Shown: positions 42,410-51,067, counted from the first letter of the stretch. The stretch is DNA of 64,000 bases from Nocardioides halotolerans DSM 19273 (GCF_000422805.1 NZ_AUGT01000025.1:23785-87784); one strand, 5' to 3'. Program-made: numbers and translations. Notes: generated from the letters alone by a model not told the origin.

Positions 42410-43332
42410 TGTCGACGTACTCGGAGTTCTCCGCGTTCGGGACCTACGCCCACCTCGCGGTGCGCCGGCCGGAAGCGCTGGCGCCCGCCCTGCGCGTCGC
42501 CCGGAGCGTCGTGCGCGACGTCGACGCGACGTGCAGCCGCTTCCGTGACGACTCCGACCTCGCCCGGGTCAACCGGGAGCCCGGCCGGTGGGTCGAGGTG
42601 CACCCGCTGCTCGTCGAGGCCGTCCGCGTGGCGACCGAGGCGGCGGCCGCCACGGACGGGCTGGTGCACCCGCTGCTCGGACGCCCGATGATGACGCTCG
42701 GCTACGACCGCGACTTCGGGGAGCTCCGCGAGGTGCCCTCGGCATCGACGAGCACGGCCGCGCCGGCGCTCGACGCATGGCAGCACATCGAGCTCGACGA
42801 GGGCCGCCTCCGCATCCCGGCCGGCACCGCGCTCGACCTCGGCTCCACCGCCAAGGCCTGGGCGGCCGACCTGGTCGCCACAGGCATCGAGCAGGAGCTC
42901 GGCGAGCCGGCGCTGGTCAGCCTCGGCGGCGACCTCGCCATCGCCGCACCCGACGGCCTCCCGTGGCCGGTCGCCGTGGCGGAGCGTCCCGACGACGTCC
43001 GTGACCGGCCCGGCTGCGTCGTCGACCTGACCGGGGGCGGGCTCGCCACGTCGAGCACGCAGGTGCGGCGGTGGCGGCGTGGCGGCGTCGAGCGCCACCA
43101 CCTGCTCGACCCGCGCACCGGGCTCCCGGCCGCCGAGCACTGGCGCACCGTGACCGCCACCGGACCGACGTGCGTGGCGGCCAACATCGCGACCGCCGCG
43201 GCGGTCGTGCTCGGTGCGGCGGCACCTGCCTGGCTCGACCGGCACGACGTCACCGCCCGCCTCGTGGCCGTCGACGGCGGGGTGCACGGCACCGGCGGGT
43301 GGCCCCTGGACGCCGAGCGGAGGGCCGCCTGA
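42409..43332 (+). CDS. apbE: FAD:protein FMN transferase
   Basis: 307 aa, ATG at 42409 overlapping the previous stop. ApbE attaches FMN from FAD to Thr/Ser of partner proteins. Family text is clear: DVDATCSRFRDDSDLARVN, DGLVHPLLGRPMMTLGYDRDF, LDLGSTAKAWAADLVATGI, and SLGGDLAI, then HHLLDPRTGLPAAEHWRTVT with the Mg-binding end NIATAAAVV. No protein with the usual flavinylation motif D-x-x-[ST]-G-A-[ST] is present in this window, so its substrate is elsewhere or atypical. Confidence 0.95.
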   Translation: MSTYSEFSAFGTYAHLAVRRPEALAPALRVARSVVRDVDATCSRFRDDSDLARVNREPGRWVEVHPLLVEAVRVATEAAAATDGLVHPLLGRPMMTLGYDRDFGELREVPSASTSTAAPALDAWQHIELDEGRLRIPAGTALDLGSTAKAWAADLVATGIEQELGEPALVSLGGDLAIAAPDGLPWPVAVAERPDDVRDRPGCVVDLTGGGLATSSTQVRRWRRGGVERHHLLDPRTGLPAAEHWRTVTATGPTCVAANIATAAAVVLGAAAPAWLDRHDVTARLVAVDGGVHGTGGWPLDAERRAA

Positions 43333-43922
43333 TGGAAGGTCCGTTCCTCTGGTACCTCAACCGCGGCAGCGGCGCGGTCGCGCTGCTGATGCTGACCCTC
43401 ACCGTGGTGCTCGGCGTGCTCTCGCTGGGCGGCGCACCGGCCCGTGGGCTGCCCCGCTTCGTGGTGCAGTCGCTGCACCGCAACGCCGCGATGCTGGCGT
43501 TCGCGATGCTCGGCGCGCACGTGGTCTCGGCCGTTCTCGACACGTTCGTCGACATCCGCTGGTGGCAGACGTTCGTGCCCGTCGGTGCGACGTACGAGCC
43601 GCTCTGGCTCGGCCTCGGCGCGGTGTCGGTCGACCTCATGCTCGTGGTCGCCGCGACCAGCCTGCTCCGGCGGCGCCTGCAGGACCGGACCTGGCGCCTG
43701 CTGCACCAGCTCGCGTGGCCGATGTGGGGCATCGCGCTCGCCCACGGCGTCGGCATGGGCACCGACCTGCGCGACGGGTGGTGGCTGGTCAGCCTCGGGT
43801 GCGGGGCCACCGTCGCCCTCGCGCTGGTCTGGCGCCTGGTGCTCCTGGTCCGCGCCCGGCTCGCCCGCTCCGAGCCCGACCCCGTCCTCCCGTCCACCCC
43901 CGAGCTGAAGGTGCTCCGATGA
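43332..43922 (+). CDS. Ferric-reductase-like bis-haem membrane protein
   Basis: 196 aa, ATG at 43332 overlapping the apbE stop. Six hydrophobic segments are present. Two His pairs, SLHRNAAMLAFAMLGAHVV (14 residues apart) and LLHQLAWPMWGIALAHGVG (13 apart), sit in adjacent helices as in FRD/NOX proteins that hold two b-type haems across the membrane. It lacks a cytoplasmic FAD/NAD domain, which the next gene could replace. A route for electrons from NADH through NuoF-like protein and ferredoxin to haems is an inference from gene order. Confidence 0.85.
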   Translation: MEGPFLWYLNRGSGAVALLMLTLTVVLGVLSLGGAPARGLPRFVVQSLHRNAAMLAFAMLGAHVVSAVLDTFVDIRWWQTFVPVGATYEPLWLGLGAVSVDLMLVVAATSLLRRRLQDRTWRLLHQLAWPMWGIALAHGVGMGTDLRDGWWLVSLGCGATVALALVWRLVLLVRARLARSEPDPVLPSTPELKVLR

Positions 43923-45199
43923 CCACGACCTGCCCGCCCTCACCGGTGCCGTTCCCTGACCGTGTCGACGTGCAGCCCGGACCTGCCCTGCTCGCCGGGA
44001 TCGAGCACGGCCCGTCGCTGGCCGCGCACCGGCGGCAGTACGGCGAGCCGCCCGCCGTCTCCTCCGAGGAGCTGCACGAGGCCCTGCGCCGCATCGCCCT
44101 GCGCGGTCGCGGTGGTGCCGGCTTCCCGTTCGCGACCAAGCTCGAGGCCGTCCTCCAGCAGGGCTCGCGCCCGGTGCTCGTCGTGAACATGAGCGAGGGC
44201 GAGCCGGCCAGCAGCAAGGACACCGCGATCGCGCTGACCCGTCCGCATCTCGTCCTCGACGGCGTCGTCACCACCGCCCGGTCGCTGCGGGCGCGCGAGG
44301 TCCACCTCGTGCTCCCGGGCGAGCGCCCGGCGGCGGCCGCCGCGATGCGCACCGCCCTCGAGGAGCGCTCCGACGGCGTCCGCATCCGCACGCACGTCGC
44401 CGCGCCCCGCTTCGTCTCGGGGCAGGCGAAGGCGGTCGTCGAGCTGCTCTCGGGCCGGCCCAACCTGCCGGTGACGTCGTGGCAGCCCGAGGCCGTCTCG
44501 GGCCACAAGGGCCGGCCCACGCTGCTGAGCAACGCCGAGACCTGGGCCCGCGTCGGCCTGCTCGTGCTGCGCGGCGTCTCGTCGTTCTGCTCGCTGGGCA
44601 CCCGCGAGGAGCCCGGCACCACCCTCCTCACGCTGAGCGCGCCCGGGCACGACCCGGTGGTGCGCGAGGCGGAGTACGGCGCGCGGCTGCGCGCCCACCT
44701 GCTGCCGGCCCTCGCTGGCCGGCCCGCCCTGGTGGGGGGCTTCCACGGTTCCTGGACGACCTGGGAGACCCTCGCCAGTGCGCGGACCTCGGTGCCGGGC
44801 ATGCGCGCCCTCGGCGCTCCGCTCGGCGCCGGTGTGGTGCTGAGCGCGCCGCACGGGACCTGCCCGGTGACGCTGACCGGCGAGATCGTCGCGTTCCTGG
44901 CCGGCCAGAGCGCCGGGCGCTGCGGGCCGTGCCTCAACGGGCTGCCGGCGCTCGCGCGCGCCGTCTCGTCGGTGGTCGACGGCACCGACGGGCCGGCCCG
45001 GGTGGAGCAGCTCGCCGCGCTGGTCGAGCGACGCGGCGCGTGCGCGCACCCCGACGGCACGGTGCGACTGGTCCGCTCGATGCTGGCGACGTTCCCGGAG
45101 GAGGTCGGGCTGCACGCCAGGAGCGGGTGCTCCGAGCACCGCCGCCTGCACGTGGTGCCCGACCGGCCCGACGCCCCGGCCGTGCGGCGGGCCTCGTGA
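43919..45199 (+). CDS. NuoF-like NADH dehydrogenase flavoprotein
   Basis: 426 aa, ATG at 43919 overlapping the previous stop. It has the FMN/NADH site (RGRGGAGFPFATKLEAVL; NMSEGEPASSKDT), an SLBB-like centre, and a C-terminal Fe-S region GRCGPCLNGLPALARAVS...RGACAHPDG. NuoF normally uses four Cys (SCGxCxPC plus a distant C); here the first is Ala (SAGRCGPC), leaving three of the four in place, so the cluster may be missing or different. It overlaps the ferredoxin gene by 4 bp and presumably passes electrons to it. Confidence 0.88.
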   Translation: MTTTCPPSPVPFPDRVDVQPGPALLAGIEHGPSLAAHRRQYGEPPAVSSEELHEALRRIALRGRGGAGFPFATKLEAVLQQGSRPVLVVNMSEGEPASSKDTAIALTRPHLVLDGVVTTARSLRAREVHLVLPGERPAAAAAMRTALEERSDGVRIRTHVAAPRFVSGQAKAVVELLSGRPNLPVTSWQPEAVSGHKGRPTLLSNAETWARVGLLVLRGVSSFCSLGTREEPGTTLLTLSAPGHDPVVREAEYGARLRAHLLPALAGRPALVGGFHGSWTTWETLASARTSVPGMRALGAPLGAGVVLSAPHGTCPVTLTGEIVAFLAGQSAGRCGPCLNGLPALARAVSSVVDGTDGPARVEQLAALVERRGACAHPDGTVRLVRSMLATFPEEVGLHARSGCSEHRRLHVVPDRPDAPAVRRAS

Positions 45200-45396
45200 G
45201 CACCCAGCTGCGGGTCGACTGGCCCGAGTGCAAGGCCCGGGGGCTCTGCCACGAGGTGCTGCCCGACCTGGTCGAGCTCGACCCGTGGGGCTACCCGATC
45301 GTGCGCGGCCCGGTCACCGACGACCTGCTCGCCGACGCCCGCGAGGCGGTGCGCACCTGCCCCCGCGCGGCGCTGCGGCTGGTCGAGGGCCGCTGA
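45196..45396 (+). CDS. Small actinobacterial ferredoxin
   Basis: 66 aa, GTG at 45196. The motif VDWPECKARGLCHEVLPDLV (Cys-x5-Cys) with a final TCPRAAL Cys is the three-Cys pattern of actinobacterial [3Fe-4S]-type ferredoxins, which often serve reductases and P450s. It is the last gene of the redox operon and overlaps the NuoF-like gene, fitting an electron carrier between that flavoprotein and the haem protein. Confidence 0.88.
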   Translation: MSTQLRVDWPECKARGLCHEVLPDLVELDPWGYPIVRGPVTDDLLADAREAVRTCPRAALRLVEGR

Positions 45397-45419
45397 CCCG
45401 GCCGGGATATCGTCGGCCG

Positions 45420-46310
45420 GTGACTGACGGCTACGGCGAGGTCCACACCCGCGACGGCCGCACCCTCGAGGTGCTGACCGGCGGTGACCCCGACGGGTTC
45501 CCGTTGCTCTACCACGGCGGCTCGCCCTCGGCCGCCGTCACCTACGAGCCGCTCGACAGCGCGGCGCGCACGCACGGCCTGCGCCTGGTCACCTACTCCC
45601 GGCCCGGCTACGGAGGGTCGACCGCGCGGCCGCGCGCGGAGCCGCGCATGGTCGACGACGTCGCCGACTCGGCGGCGGTCCTCGACGCGCTCGACGTCGA
45701 CCGCTTCCTCACCATCGGCTGGTCCGGAGGCGGTCCGCGAGCGCTCGGCTGTGCCGCGCTCCTCCCCGACCGGTGCCTGGCCGCGGCGTCGCTGGCCGGC
45801 CTCGCGCCGTACGACGGCGAGGGCCTGGACTGGATGGCGGGCATGGCCGAGGAGAACGTCGCCGAGTACACCGCCGCGGCGACCGGGCGCGACGCCTACG
45901 CGGCCTACCTCGAGGAGGAGTTCCTGCCGGTGCTGCTGGCCGATGCCGACGACCTGGCGGAGGCGATGGGCGGCCTGCTGCCCGAGGCGGACCGCGCCGC
46001 CATGGACCGCGGGTTCACCGAGTGGCTGACCGAGACCTTCCACCGCGCCGGCACCCAGCGGATCGCCGGCGTGCTCGACGACGGCCAGGCCGCGGTGCGC
46101 CCGTGGGGCTTCGACGTCTCCGGCATTCGCGTGCCGGTGGCGCTCTACCAGGGCCGTCAGGACGCCATGGTGCCCTTCGCCCACGGCGAGTGGCTGGCCG
46201 CGCACGTGCCCGGAGCCGAGACGCACCTGACCGACCACGACGGCCACCTCACGCTGGTCACCCAGCTGCCGGAGGTGCTGGCCGGACTGCGCCGGATGGC
46301 GGGGATCTAG
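45420..46310 (+). CDS. Alpha/beta hydrolase
   Basis: 296 aa, GTG at 45420, 23 bp after the ferredoxin. It has the oxyanion-type LLYHGGSPS, the nucleophile elbow GWSGGGPRAL (G-x-S-x-G), Asp in GRQDAMVPF and His in DHDGHLTLV, completing the Ser-Asp-His triad. The substrate is not evident. Possibly expressed from its own promoter. Its stop overlaps that of the convergent SGNH hydrolase by 4 bp. Confidence 0.92.
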   Translation: MTDGYGEVHTRDGRTLEVLTGGDPDGFPLLYHGGSPSAAVTYEPLDSAARTHGLRLVTYSRPGYGGSTARPRAEPRMVDDVADSAAVLDALDVDRFLTIGWSGGGPRALGCAALLPDRCLAAASLAGLAPYDGEGLDWMAGMAEENVAEYTAAATGRDAYAAYLEEEFLPVLLADADDLAEAMGGLLPEADRAAMDRGFTEWLTETFHRAGTQRIAGVLDDGQAAVRPWGFDVSGIRVPVALYQGRQDAMVPFAHGEWLAAHVPGAETHLTDHDGHLTLVTQLPEVLAGLRRMAGI

Positions 46311-47008
46311 GAAGCGCCTGACGACAGGCCCGCGATCCGCTCGGACACGGCGTCGCCGAAGGCGCGGTGGCCGGCCGGCGTGAGGTGCAGGCGGTCGTCG
46401 AGGTAGGGCAGCTCGAGGTCGACCATCGAGACGTAGGGCACGGCGTACTGCCGCGCGAGCCGGGCCAGCAGCCGGTCGACCCGCGGCACCCTGGCCGCGC
46501 GGGCCGGCGCGGTCGCCGGACCCACCACGACCGTGCGGTACGGCGCCGCGGCCCGCATCACCCGGGCGAACCCGGCCTCGATCTCGGCCTGGGTGCGGTC
46601 GTAGTCGTTGAGGCCGCCCTCGACGATCACGAGGTCCGCGCCGCCCCTCAGCGCGGCGGGCGCCCGGTCGGCGAACGAGACCCGGCCGCACGGGCTGGCC
46701 TTGGCGCTGAACCCGGAGCCGGAGAAGCCCGCGACGTGCACGCGGCCCGGCAGGCGCGACGGCCAGGACTGCACCGGCTTGTCGAGGCCGAGCCCGGCCG
46801 ACCACGAGTCTCCGACCACGACGACCCGCTCGCCCGAGCCGGTCACCATCGCGGCCCGCTTGACCGAGGCGGCCGCGAACCGCTCGCACCTGCTCTGGTG
46901 CGCGCTGGCCCGGGCCGCGACGACGCCGGTCGCCACGAGCGCGACGACCAGAGCCGTCGCGGTCATGAGGACGGCGCGACGGCGCAGCGGGACGACCCGA
47001 GAGAGCAC
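46307..47008 (-). CDS. Secreted SGNH/GDSL-type hydrolase
   Basis: 233 aa. The N-terminal hydrophobic segment (AVLMTATALVVALVATGVVA) is a signal or anchor. SGNH blocks are VVVVGDSWSAGLGLD (nucleophile Ser), the Gly of FSGSGFS, VIVEGGLNDYD (Asn), and DDRLHLTPAGH (Asp-x-x-His). It should be an ester or acyl hydrolase acting at the cell surface. Three 11-bp direct repeats lie 50 bp upstream of its start (47059-47089). Confidence 0.88.
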   Translation of the reverse strand: MLSRVVPLRRRAVLMTATALVVALVATGVVAARASAHQSRCERFAAASVKRAAMVTGSGERVVVVGDSWSAGLGLDKPVQSWPSRLPGRVHVAGFSGSGFSAKASPCGRVSFADRAPAALRGGADLVIVEGGLNDYDRTQAEIEAGFARVMRAAAPYRTVVVGPATAPARAARVPRVDRLLARLARQYAVPYVSMVDLELPYLDDRLHLTPAGHRAFGDAVSERIAGLSSGAS

Positions 47009-47058
47009 GAGGGCAAGTGTGCGTCGCAGTGGCCCCGGACCCCATGGTCCAACTGGGC

Positions 47059-47089
47059 CATTCAGGGGTCATTCAGGGGTCATTCCGGG
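47059..47089. repeat. Three tandem 11-bp repeats upstream of the SGNH gene
   Basis: CATTCAGGGGT occurs at 47059 and 47070, with a diverged third copy CATTCCGGGA at 47081. The 11-bp period equals one helical turn, so three copies of a DNA-binding protein would sit on the same face. They lie between the hflX stop and the SGNH start and are a candidate operator. Confidence 0.55.
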
Positions 47090-47102
47090 ACCCGCCGGAC
47101 TG

Positions 47103-48602
47103 CTACACGGAGTACGACGCGAGCTCGCCGGCGAGGTCCTGGTTGGCCCGGCCGGCGACGAGGGTGCCGTCGGCGGTGTGCTCCATCGTGTCGATCTCGC
47201 CGTGCTGGTGGAGGCGGTTGATCAGGTCGCCCCGGTCGTAGGGCAGCAGCGCCTTGAACTCCACGCCCGGGCGCGGCAGCTCGCTCTCGACGAGGGCGAG
47301 GGCCTCGGCGATGCCCTCGCCGGTCTTGGCGCTGACCACCACCGAGTGAGGCTCCTCGCGGCGCAGCCGGGCCAGCACGAGCGGATCGGCGGCGTCGGCC
47401 TTGTTGATGACCACGATCTCGGGGACCTGGCTGGCGCCGATCTCGGCGAAGACCTCGCGGACCGCGGACAGTTGGCCCTCGGGGTCGGGGTGCGAGCCGT
47501 CGACGACGTGGAGGATCAGGTCGGCGTCGGCCACCTCCTCCAGGGTCGAGCGGAACGCCTCGACCAGCTGGTGGGGCAGGTGCCGGACGAAGCCGACGGT
47601 GTCGCTCATCGTGTAGACGCGGCCGTCGGCCGTGGTCGTGCGGCGGGTCGTCGGGTCGAGCGTCGCGAACAGCGCGTTCTCGACCAGCACGCCGGCGTCG
47701 GTGAGCCGGTTGAGCAGCGAGGACTTGCCGGCGTTGGTGTAGCCCGCGATCGCCACGGCCGGGATGGCCCGCGCCCGGCGCATGGAGCGCTTCGCGTCGC
47801 GGGTCTTCTTCATCTCCTTGAGGTCGCGGCGCAGCTTGGCGATCTTGGTCTTGATCCGCCGGCGGTCGGTCTCGATCTTGGTCTCGCCCGGGCCGCGGCC
47901 ACCGATGCCGGCACCGCCGGCGACCCGGCCTCCGACCTGGCGGGACAGGTTGCCACCCCAGCCACGCAGCCGCTGGGTCATGTAGTTGAGCTGGGCGAGC
48001 TCGACCTGCGCCTGGCCCTCCTTGGACTTCGCGTGCTGGGCGAAGATGTCGAGGATCAGCGCGGTCCGGTCGACGACCTTGACCTTGAGCCGGTCCTCGA
48101 GGTTGCGCAGCTGGCTCGGCGCCAGCTCGCCGTCGCAGATCACGGTGTCGGCGCCGGTCGCACGCACGATCTCGCCGATCGCCTCGACCTTGCCGCGTCC
48201 GACGTACGTCGCGGGGTCGGGCGACTGGCGGCGCTGGTAGACCGCCTCGAGCACCTCCGAGCCGGCGGTCTCGGCGAGCAGGGCGAGCTCGGCCATGGAG
48301 TTCTCGGCGTCCTCGACCGACCCCTCCGTCCACACGCCGACGAGCACGACCCGCTCGAGCCGGAGCTGGCGGTACTCGACCTCGCTGATGTCCTCGAGCT
48401 CGGTCGACAGTCCCGCAACCCGGCGGAGTGCGTGCCGCTCGGCGAGCTCCATCGCGCCGGCGGTGGGCTCGTCCTCTGGATCGGCCTCCGACTCCCAGCC
48501 AGAGGTCGCCTCGAGCTCGTCGTCGAGGTCGAACTCGTCGAGGTCGATGGTGGAGCCGGCGGGTCCGAGATCGTCGGCGTCGAGGTCAGGTGCGTTCGTC
48601 AT
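47103..48602 (-). CDS. hflX: GTPase HflX, ribosome-associated
   Basis: 499 aa, ATG at 48602. HflX binds the 50S subunit and rescues stalled or hibernating ribosomes. The GTPase motifs are GYTNAGKSSLLNRL (G1), DPTTRRT (G2), DTVGFVRHLPHQL (G3), NKAD (G4), and VVSAKTGEG (G5). The N-terminal domain (GKVEAIGEIVRATGADTVIC) and the linker RIKTKIAKLRRDLKEMKKTR match the family. The ~100-residue acidic N-terminal extension is typical for actinobacterial homologues. Its place between lexA and dapF is conserved in actinobacteria. Confidence 0.97.
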   Translation of the reverse strand: MTNAPDLDADDLGPAGSTIDLDEFDLDDELEATSGWESEADPEDEPTAGAMELAERHALRRVAGLSTELEDISEVEYRQLRLERVVLVGVWTEGSVEDAENSMAELALLAETAGSEVLEAVYQRRQSPDPATYVGRGKVEAIGEIVRATGADTVICDGELAPSQLRNLEDRLKVKVVDRTALILDIFAQHAKSKEGQAQVELAQLNYMTQRLRGWGGNLSRQVGGRVAGGAGIGGRGPGETKIETDRRRIKTKIAKLRRDLKEMKKTRDAKRSMRRARAIPAVAIAGYTNAGKSSLLNRLTDAGVLVENALFATLDPTTRRTTTADGRVYTMSDTVGFVRHLPHQLVEAFRSTLEEVADADLILHVVDGSHPDPEGQLSAVREVFAEIGASQVPEIVVINKADAADPLVLARLRREEPHSVVVSAKTGEGIAEALALVESELPRPGVEFKALLPYDRGDLINRLHQHGEIDTMEHTADGTLVAGRANQDLAGELASYSV

Positions 48603-48755
48603 ACGACGTCCAGCCTACGTTCCGCTCCCTCACGGCGCATTCGGCTTTCGGCCCAACCCGCACAAACGGGCGGTATCCACACGGCGAGCCCGGTGTTAGC
48701 CTGCGCGCCTCGGGCCTCGTCCAGGAAGACCCGAAACATTAGAAAGCAGGGAACT

Positions 48756-49823
48756 ATGCATTCTCTGATGCGCTCCAAACGCATCGCGGGCAGTGCCGCG
48801 GGTCTGCTGGCCGCGGCAGTTGCGCTGTCTCTCGGAGTGGCGCCCGCCGCCGACGCGGCACCGGCACCCGACATCAAGGTGACCCAGAACTACTCCGACG
48901 CGATCGTCGCCGGTGACGGGATCTCCTGCAACGGCGGCGGCATCGTCGCGGACAACCAGTACTACCGCCGCTTCGACATGAGCGTCTACGGCGCCCAGAA
49001 CGGCTTCAAGGTGTCGAAGATGACCGTGGCCGTCGAGGAGGCGACCAGCTCCGCAGGGGGCGTCCCGGGCGACTTCAACATCTACGCGATCGACCACACC
49101 GCCGACCTCACCATCGCCAACCTCGGCACGCCGGTCGGAACCACGCCGGTCGACCTCGAGTCGGCGAGCGGCTCGGAGCTCAAGTCGGCTGCGATCTCCG
49201 CGACGATCCCGGCCGGCAAGGACATGGTCATCGAGCTCTCGGTCGATGACGCCGGAGCCGGCGACGCCAGCTTCTACCCGGGCGCCAACGAGGCTCCCGA
49301 GCTCGGCACGACCTACCTGTCCTCGACGAGCTGCGGGATCACGGAGCCGACCGAGCTGGCAGCGGTCGGTCCTTTCGCCGGCATCGCGAACATCATGTTC
49401 GTCAACGGCAAGACGACCGACTGCATGACGGCCGAGACCGCCGCCACGACGGCTGCCACGACGGCTGCTGCCGCTGCGACGAAGGCGACCGCCGCCACGG
49501 CCGACAAGGCCGCGGCTGACAAGAAGGTCACCAAGGCCAAGAAGAAGCTCAAGAAGGCCAAGAAGTCGGGCGTCGCCTCGAAGATCAAGAAGGCCAAGGC
49601 GAAGCTCAAGAAGGCCAAGAAGGCCGCCAAGGCTGCCAACGCTGCATACGCCGCCGCCCAGGCTGCCAAGGCTGCTGCGGACGCGGCGCTGACCGCTGCC
49701 AACGCGGCGCAGGCGACCAAGTGCGCGCAGCCCGCGCTGCCGCCGGCTCCGGCGGCTCCCGCCGGTGGCCAGGCCACCAAGCCGGCCAGCAAGGGTGGGT
49801 TCTCGCTCTCGAGCGCCCGCTGA
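48756..49823 (+). CDS. Secreted protein with Lys/Ala-rich coiled tail
   Basis: 355 aa from the ATG at 48756, with a purine-rich ribosome binding site (aaagcaggga). A Sec signal peptide ends near ADAA-PAP. A globular ~190-residue domain with two Cys (ISCNGGG; STSCGITE) is followed by a ~90-residue helical tail with the units KKVTKAKKKLKKAKKSG and KIKKAKAKLKKAKKAAK, then Ala-rich repeats and a Pro/Ala end. The tail is strongly basic, like histone H1, and may bind polyanions such as teichoic acids or nucleic acids outside the cell. No family is recognised. Confidence 0.75.
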   Translation: MHSLMRSKRIAGSAAGLLAAAVALSLGVAPAADAAPAPDIKVTQNYSDAIVAGDGISCNGGGIVADNQYYRRFDMSVYGAQNGFKVSKMTVAVEEATSSAGGVPGDFNIYAIDHTADLTIANLGTPVGTTPVDLESASGSELKSAAISATIPAGKDMVIELSVDDAGAGDASFYPGANEAPELGTTYLSSTSCGITEPTELAAVGPFAGIANIMFVNGKTTDCMTAETAATTAATTAAAAATKATAATADKAAADKKVTKAKKKLKKAKKSGVASKIKKAKAKLKKAKKAAKAANAAYAAAQAAKAAADAALTAANAAQATKCAQPALPPAPAAPAGGQATKPASKGGFSLSSAR

Positions 49824-49893
49824 CGCTGTCCGACGCACCAACGCACCACCGCATCACCAGCACCACCAGCTGAACACCAGCTGAGCACCAGGG

Positions 49894-49928
49894 GTACGGC
49901 CCGAGGAGCAATGCTCCTCGGGCCGTAC
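49894..49928 (+). terminator. Strong terminator after the Lys-rich secreted protein gene
   Basis: GTACGGCCCGAGGAGCA and TGCTCCTCGGGCCGTAC form a perfect 17-bp stem around a minimal turn, ~70 bases after the stop. The 49824-49893 stretch before it holds only short CACCA-type repeats. Confidence 0.8.
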
Positions 49929-49960
49929 TCATCTTCACGATCACGGTCTAGCGTGACCGC

Positions 49961-50599
49961 GTGCGGGTCTCCTCCGACGGTCACGAGATCGCAGCCCTGG
50001 TCGACGCCCTGCCGTCGTGCCGGTTCGTGCTGGGTCTCACCGGTGCGCCCGGGGCCGGGAAGTCGACGCTGGCCGCGGCCCTCGCCGCGGCGTACGCCTG
50101 CCCGGTCGTGCCGATGGACGGGTTCCACCGCAGCAACGCCGAGCTTGCCGCGATGGGGCTCCTCGAGCACAAGGGCGCACCCGACACCTTCGACGCCGAG
50201 GCGTACGCCGGGGTGCTGCGCCGGCTCCAGTGCGGGGGCGACGTGCTGGCGCCGTCGTTCGAGCACGGCCGGCCCGACCCCGAACCGGACACGATCCACG
50301 TCCCGGCCGAGGCGGAGCTCGTGGTGACCGAGGGCAACTACCTGCTGCTCGACGAGCCGCGCTGGCACGGCGCGCGCCGCGAGTGCGACGCCGTGTGGCA
50401 CCTGACCATCGACGACGCGCTGCGGCGCGACCGCCTGGTCGCCCGCCGCCTGGCGGCGGGCCAGGACCCCGAGGAGGCGCGGGCGTGGGTGGAGCGCGTC
50501 GACCAGCCGAACGCCGTGCTCGTCGAGGCCGCGGCGGATGCCGCCGACGAGCGGCTCGATCTGAGCGGCTGGTCCGGCGTGATCATCAGCGGCGACTGA
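49961..50599 (+). CDS. Nucleoside/nucleotide kinase family P-loop protein
   Basis: 212 aa, GTG at 49961. P-loop GLTGAPGAGKSTLAAALA, VVPMDGFHRSNAELAAMG (substrate strand with Asp), VVTEGNYLLLDEPRWHG, then an Arg-rich lid (RDRLVARRLAAGQDPEEARA) are the features of the uridine-kinase/pantothenate-kinase-like group that phosphorylates sugars or nucleosides (for example fructose kinase-like FrcK). The exact substrate cannot be read from the sequence. Confidence 0.85.
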   Translation: MRVSSDGHEIAALVDALPSCRFVLGLTGAPGAGKSTLAAALAAAYACPVVPMDGFHRSNAELAAMGLLEHKGAPDTFDAEAYAGVLRRLQCGGDVLAPSFEHGRPDPEPDTIHVPAEAELVVTEGNYLLLDEPRWHGARRECDAVWHLTIDDALRRDRLVARRLAAGQDPEEARAWVERVDQPNAVLVEAAADAADERLDLSGWSGVIISGD

Positions 50600-50617
50600 G
50601 GCGCATTACCTGCGCTT

Positions 50618-50649
50618 CCGCATAATTTGCATATCCGCAGTTTATGCGG
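50618..50649. promoter_or_regulatory. Inverted repeat in an AT-rich promoter
   Basis: CCGCATAA (50618-50625) and TTATGCGG (50642-50649) form a perfect 8-bp inverted repeat with 16 bp between. The stretch is unusually AT-rich for this window and contains a -10-like CATAAT. It lies just upstream of the 50662 gene, whose product has an HTH-like segment, so autoregulation is possible. Confidence 0.5.
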
Positions 50650-50661
50650 CATTCTCTTCTC

Positions 50662-51045
50662 ATGGCACCCGACCCGCACCAGCTCGACGCCGTCCGCGAG
50701 GCCCTCGAGGCCGCAGCCGACAAGGACGCCGACGAGGCGCTCCCGCACCTGCGGAACGCCGCCGACCGCCTCACCGCGCTCATCGACGAGTCGATGGCCG
50801 AGGCACTGCTGGCCGGCAAGGTGTCGCTCCGGGCCGCCGGCGCGGCCGCGGGGCTGACCGAGAACGCCGTACCTCCCCGACTGGCCCGCACCCAGACCCT
50901 CGGCGCCTACGCCAACGAGGACGGGCGCGTGACCGCCGCCGGTGTCGAGCGCGCGAAGTACGACCACGAGTCGGGGACGCCCAAGCCGCCCCCGGCCCCC
51001 GCAGCAGCACCCATGCGGTTCAAGCCGCGCCGACCCAGCCGATGA
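50662..51045 (+). CDS. Small protein with HTH-like segment, unknown function
   Basis: 127 aa from the ATG at 50662 (ATG at 50644 lies inside the inverted repeat). The N-terminus is helical and acidic (LEAAADKDADEALPHLRNAA). Residues ~52-75 (GKVSLRAAGAAAGLTENAVPP) have the spacing of a helix-turn-helix, with AAGAAAGLTENAV as turn and recognition helix. The C-terminus is Pro/Lys/Arg-rich. No Shine-Dalgarno is visible before the start. It is 22 bp upstream of the VWA gene. Confidence 0.6.
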   Translation: MAPDPHQLDAVREALEAAADKDADEALPHLRNAADRLTALIDESMAEALLAGKVSLRAAGAAAGLTENAVPPRLARTQTLGAYANEDGRVTAAGVERAKYDHESGTPKPPPAPAAAPMRFKPRRPSR

Positions 51046-51067
51046 CCCAGCCGATGAGGAGACCGCG

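Noticed and set aside
46608..48755. In-frame extension before the Lys-rich secreted protein
   Set aside because: It crosses hflX antisense; the signal peptide begins at 48756 with a ribosome binding site.
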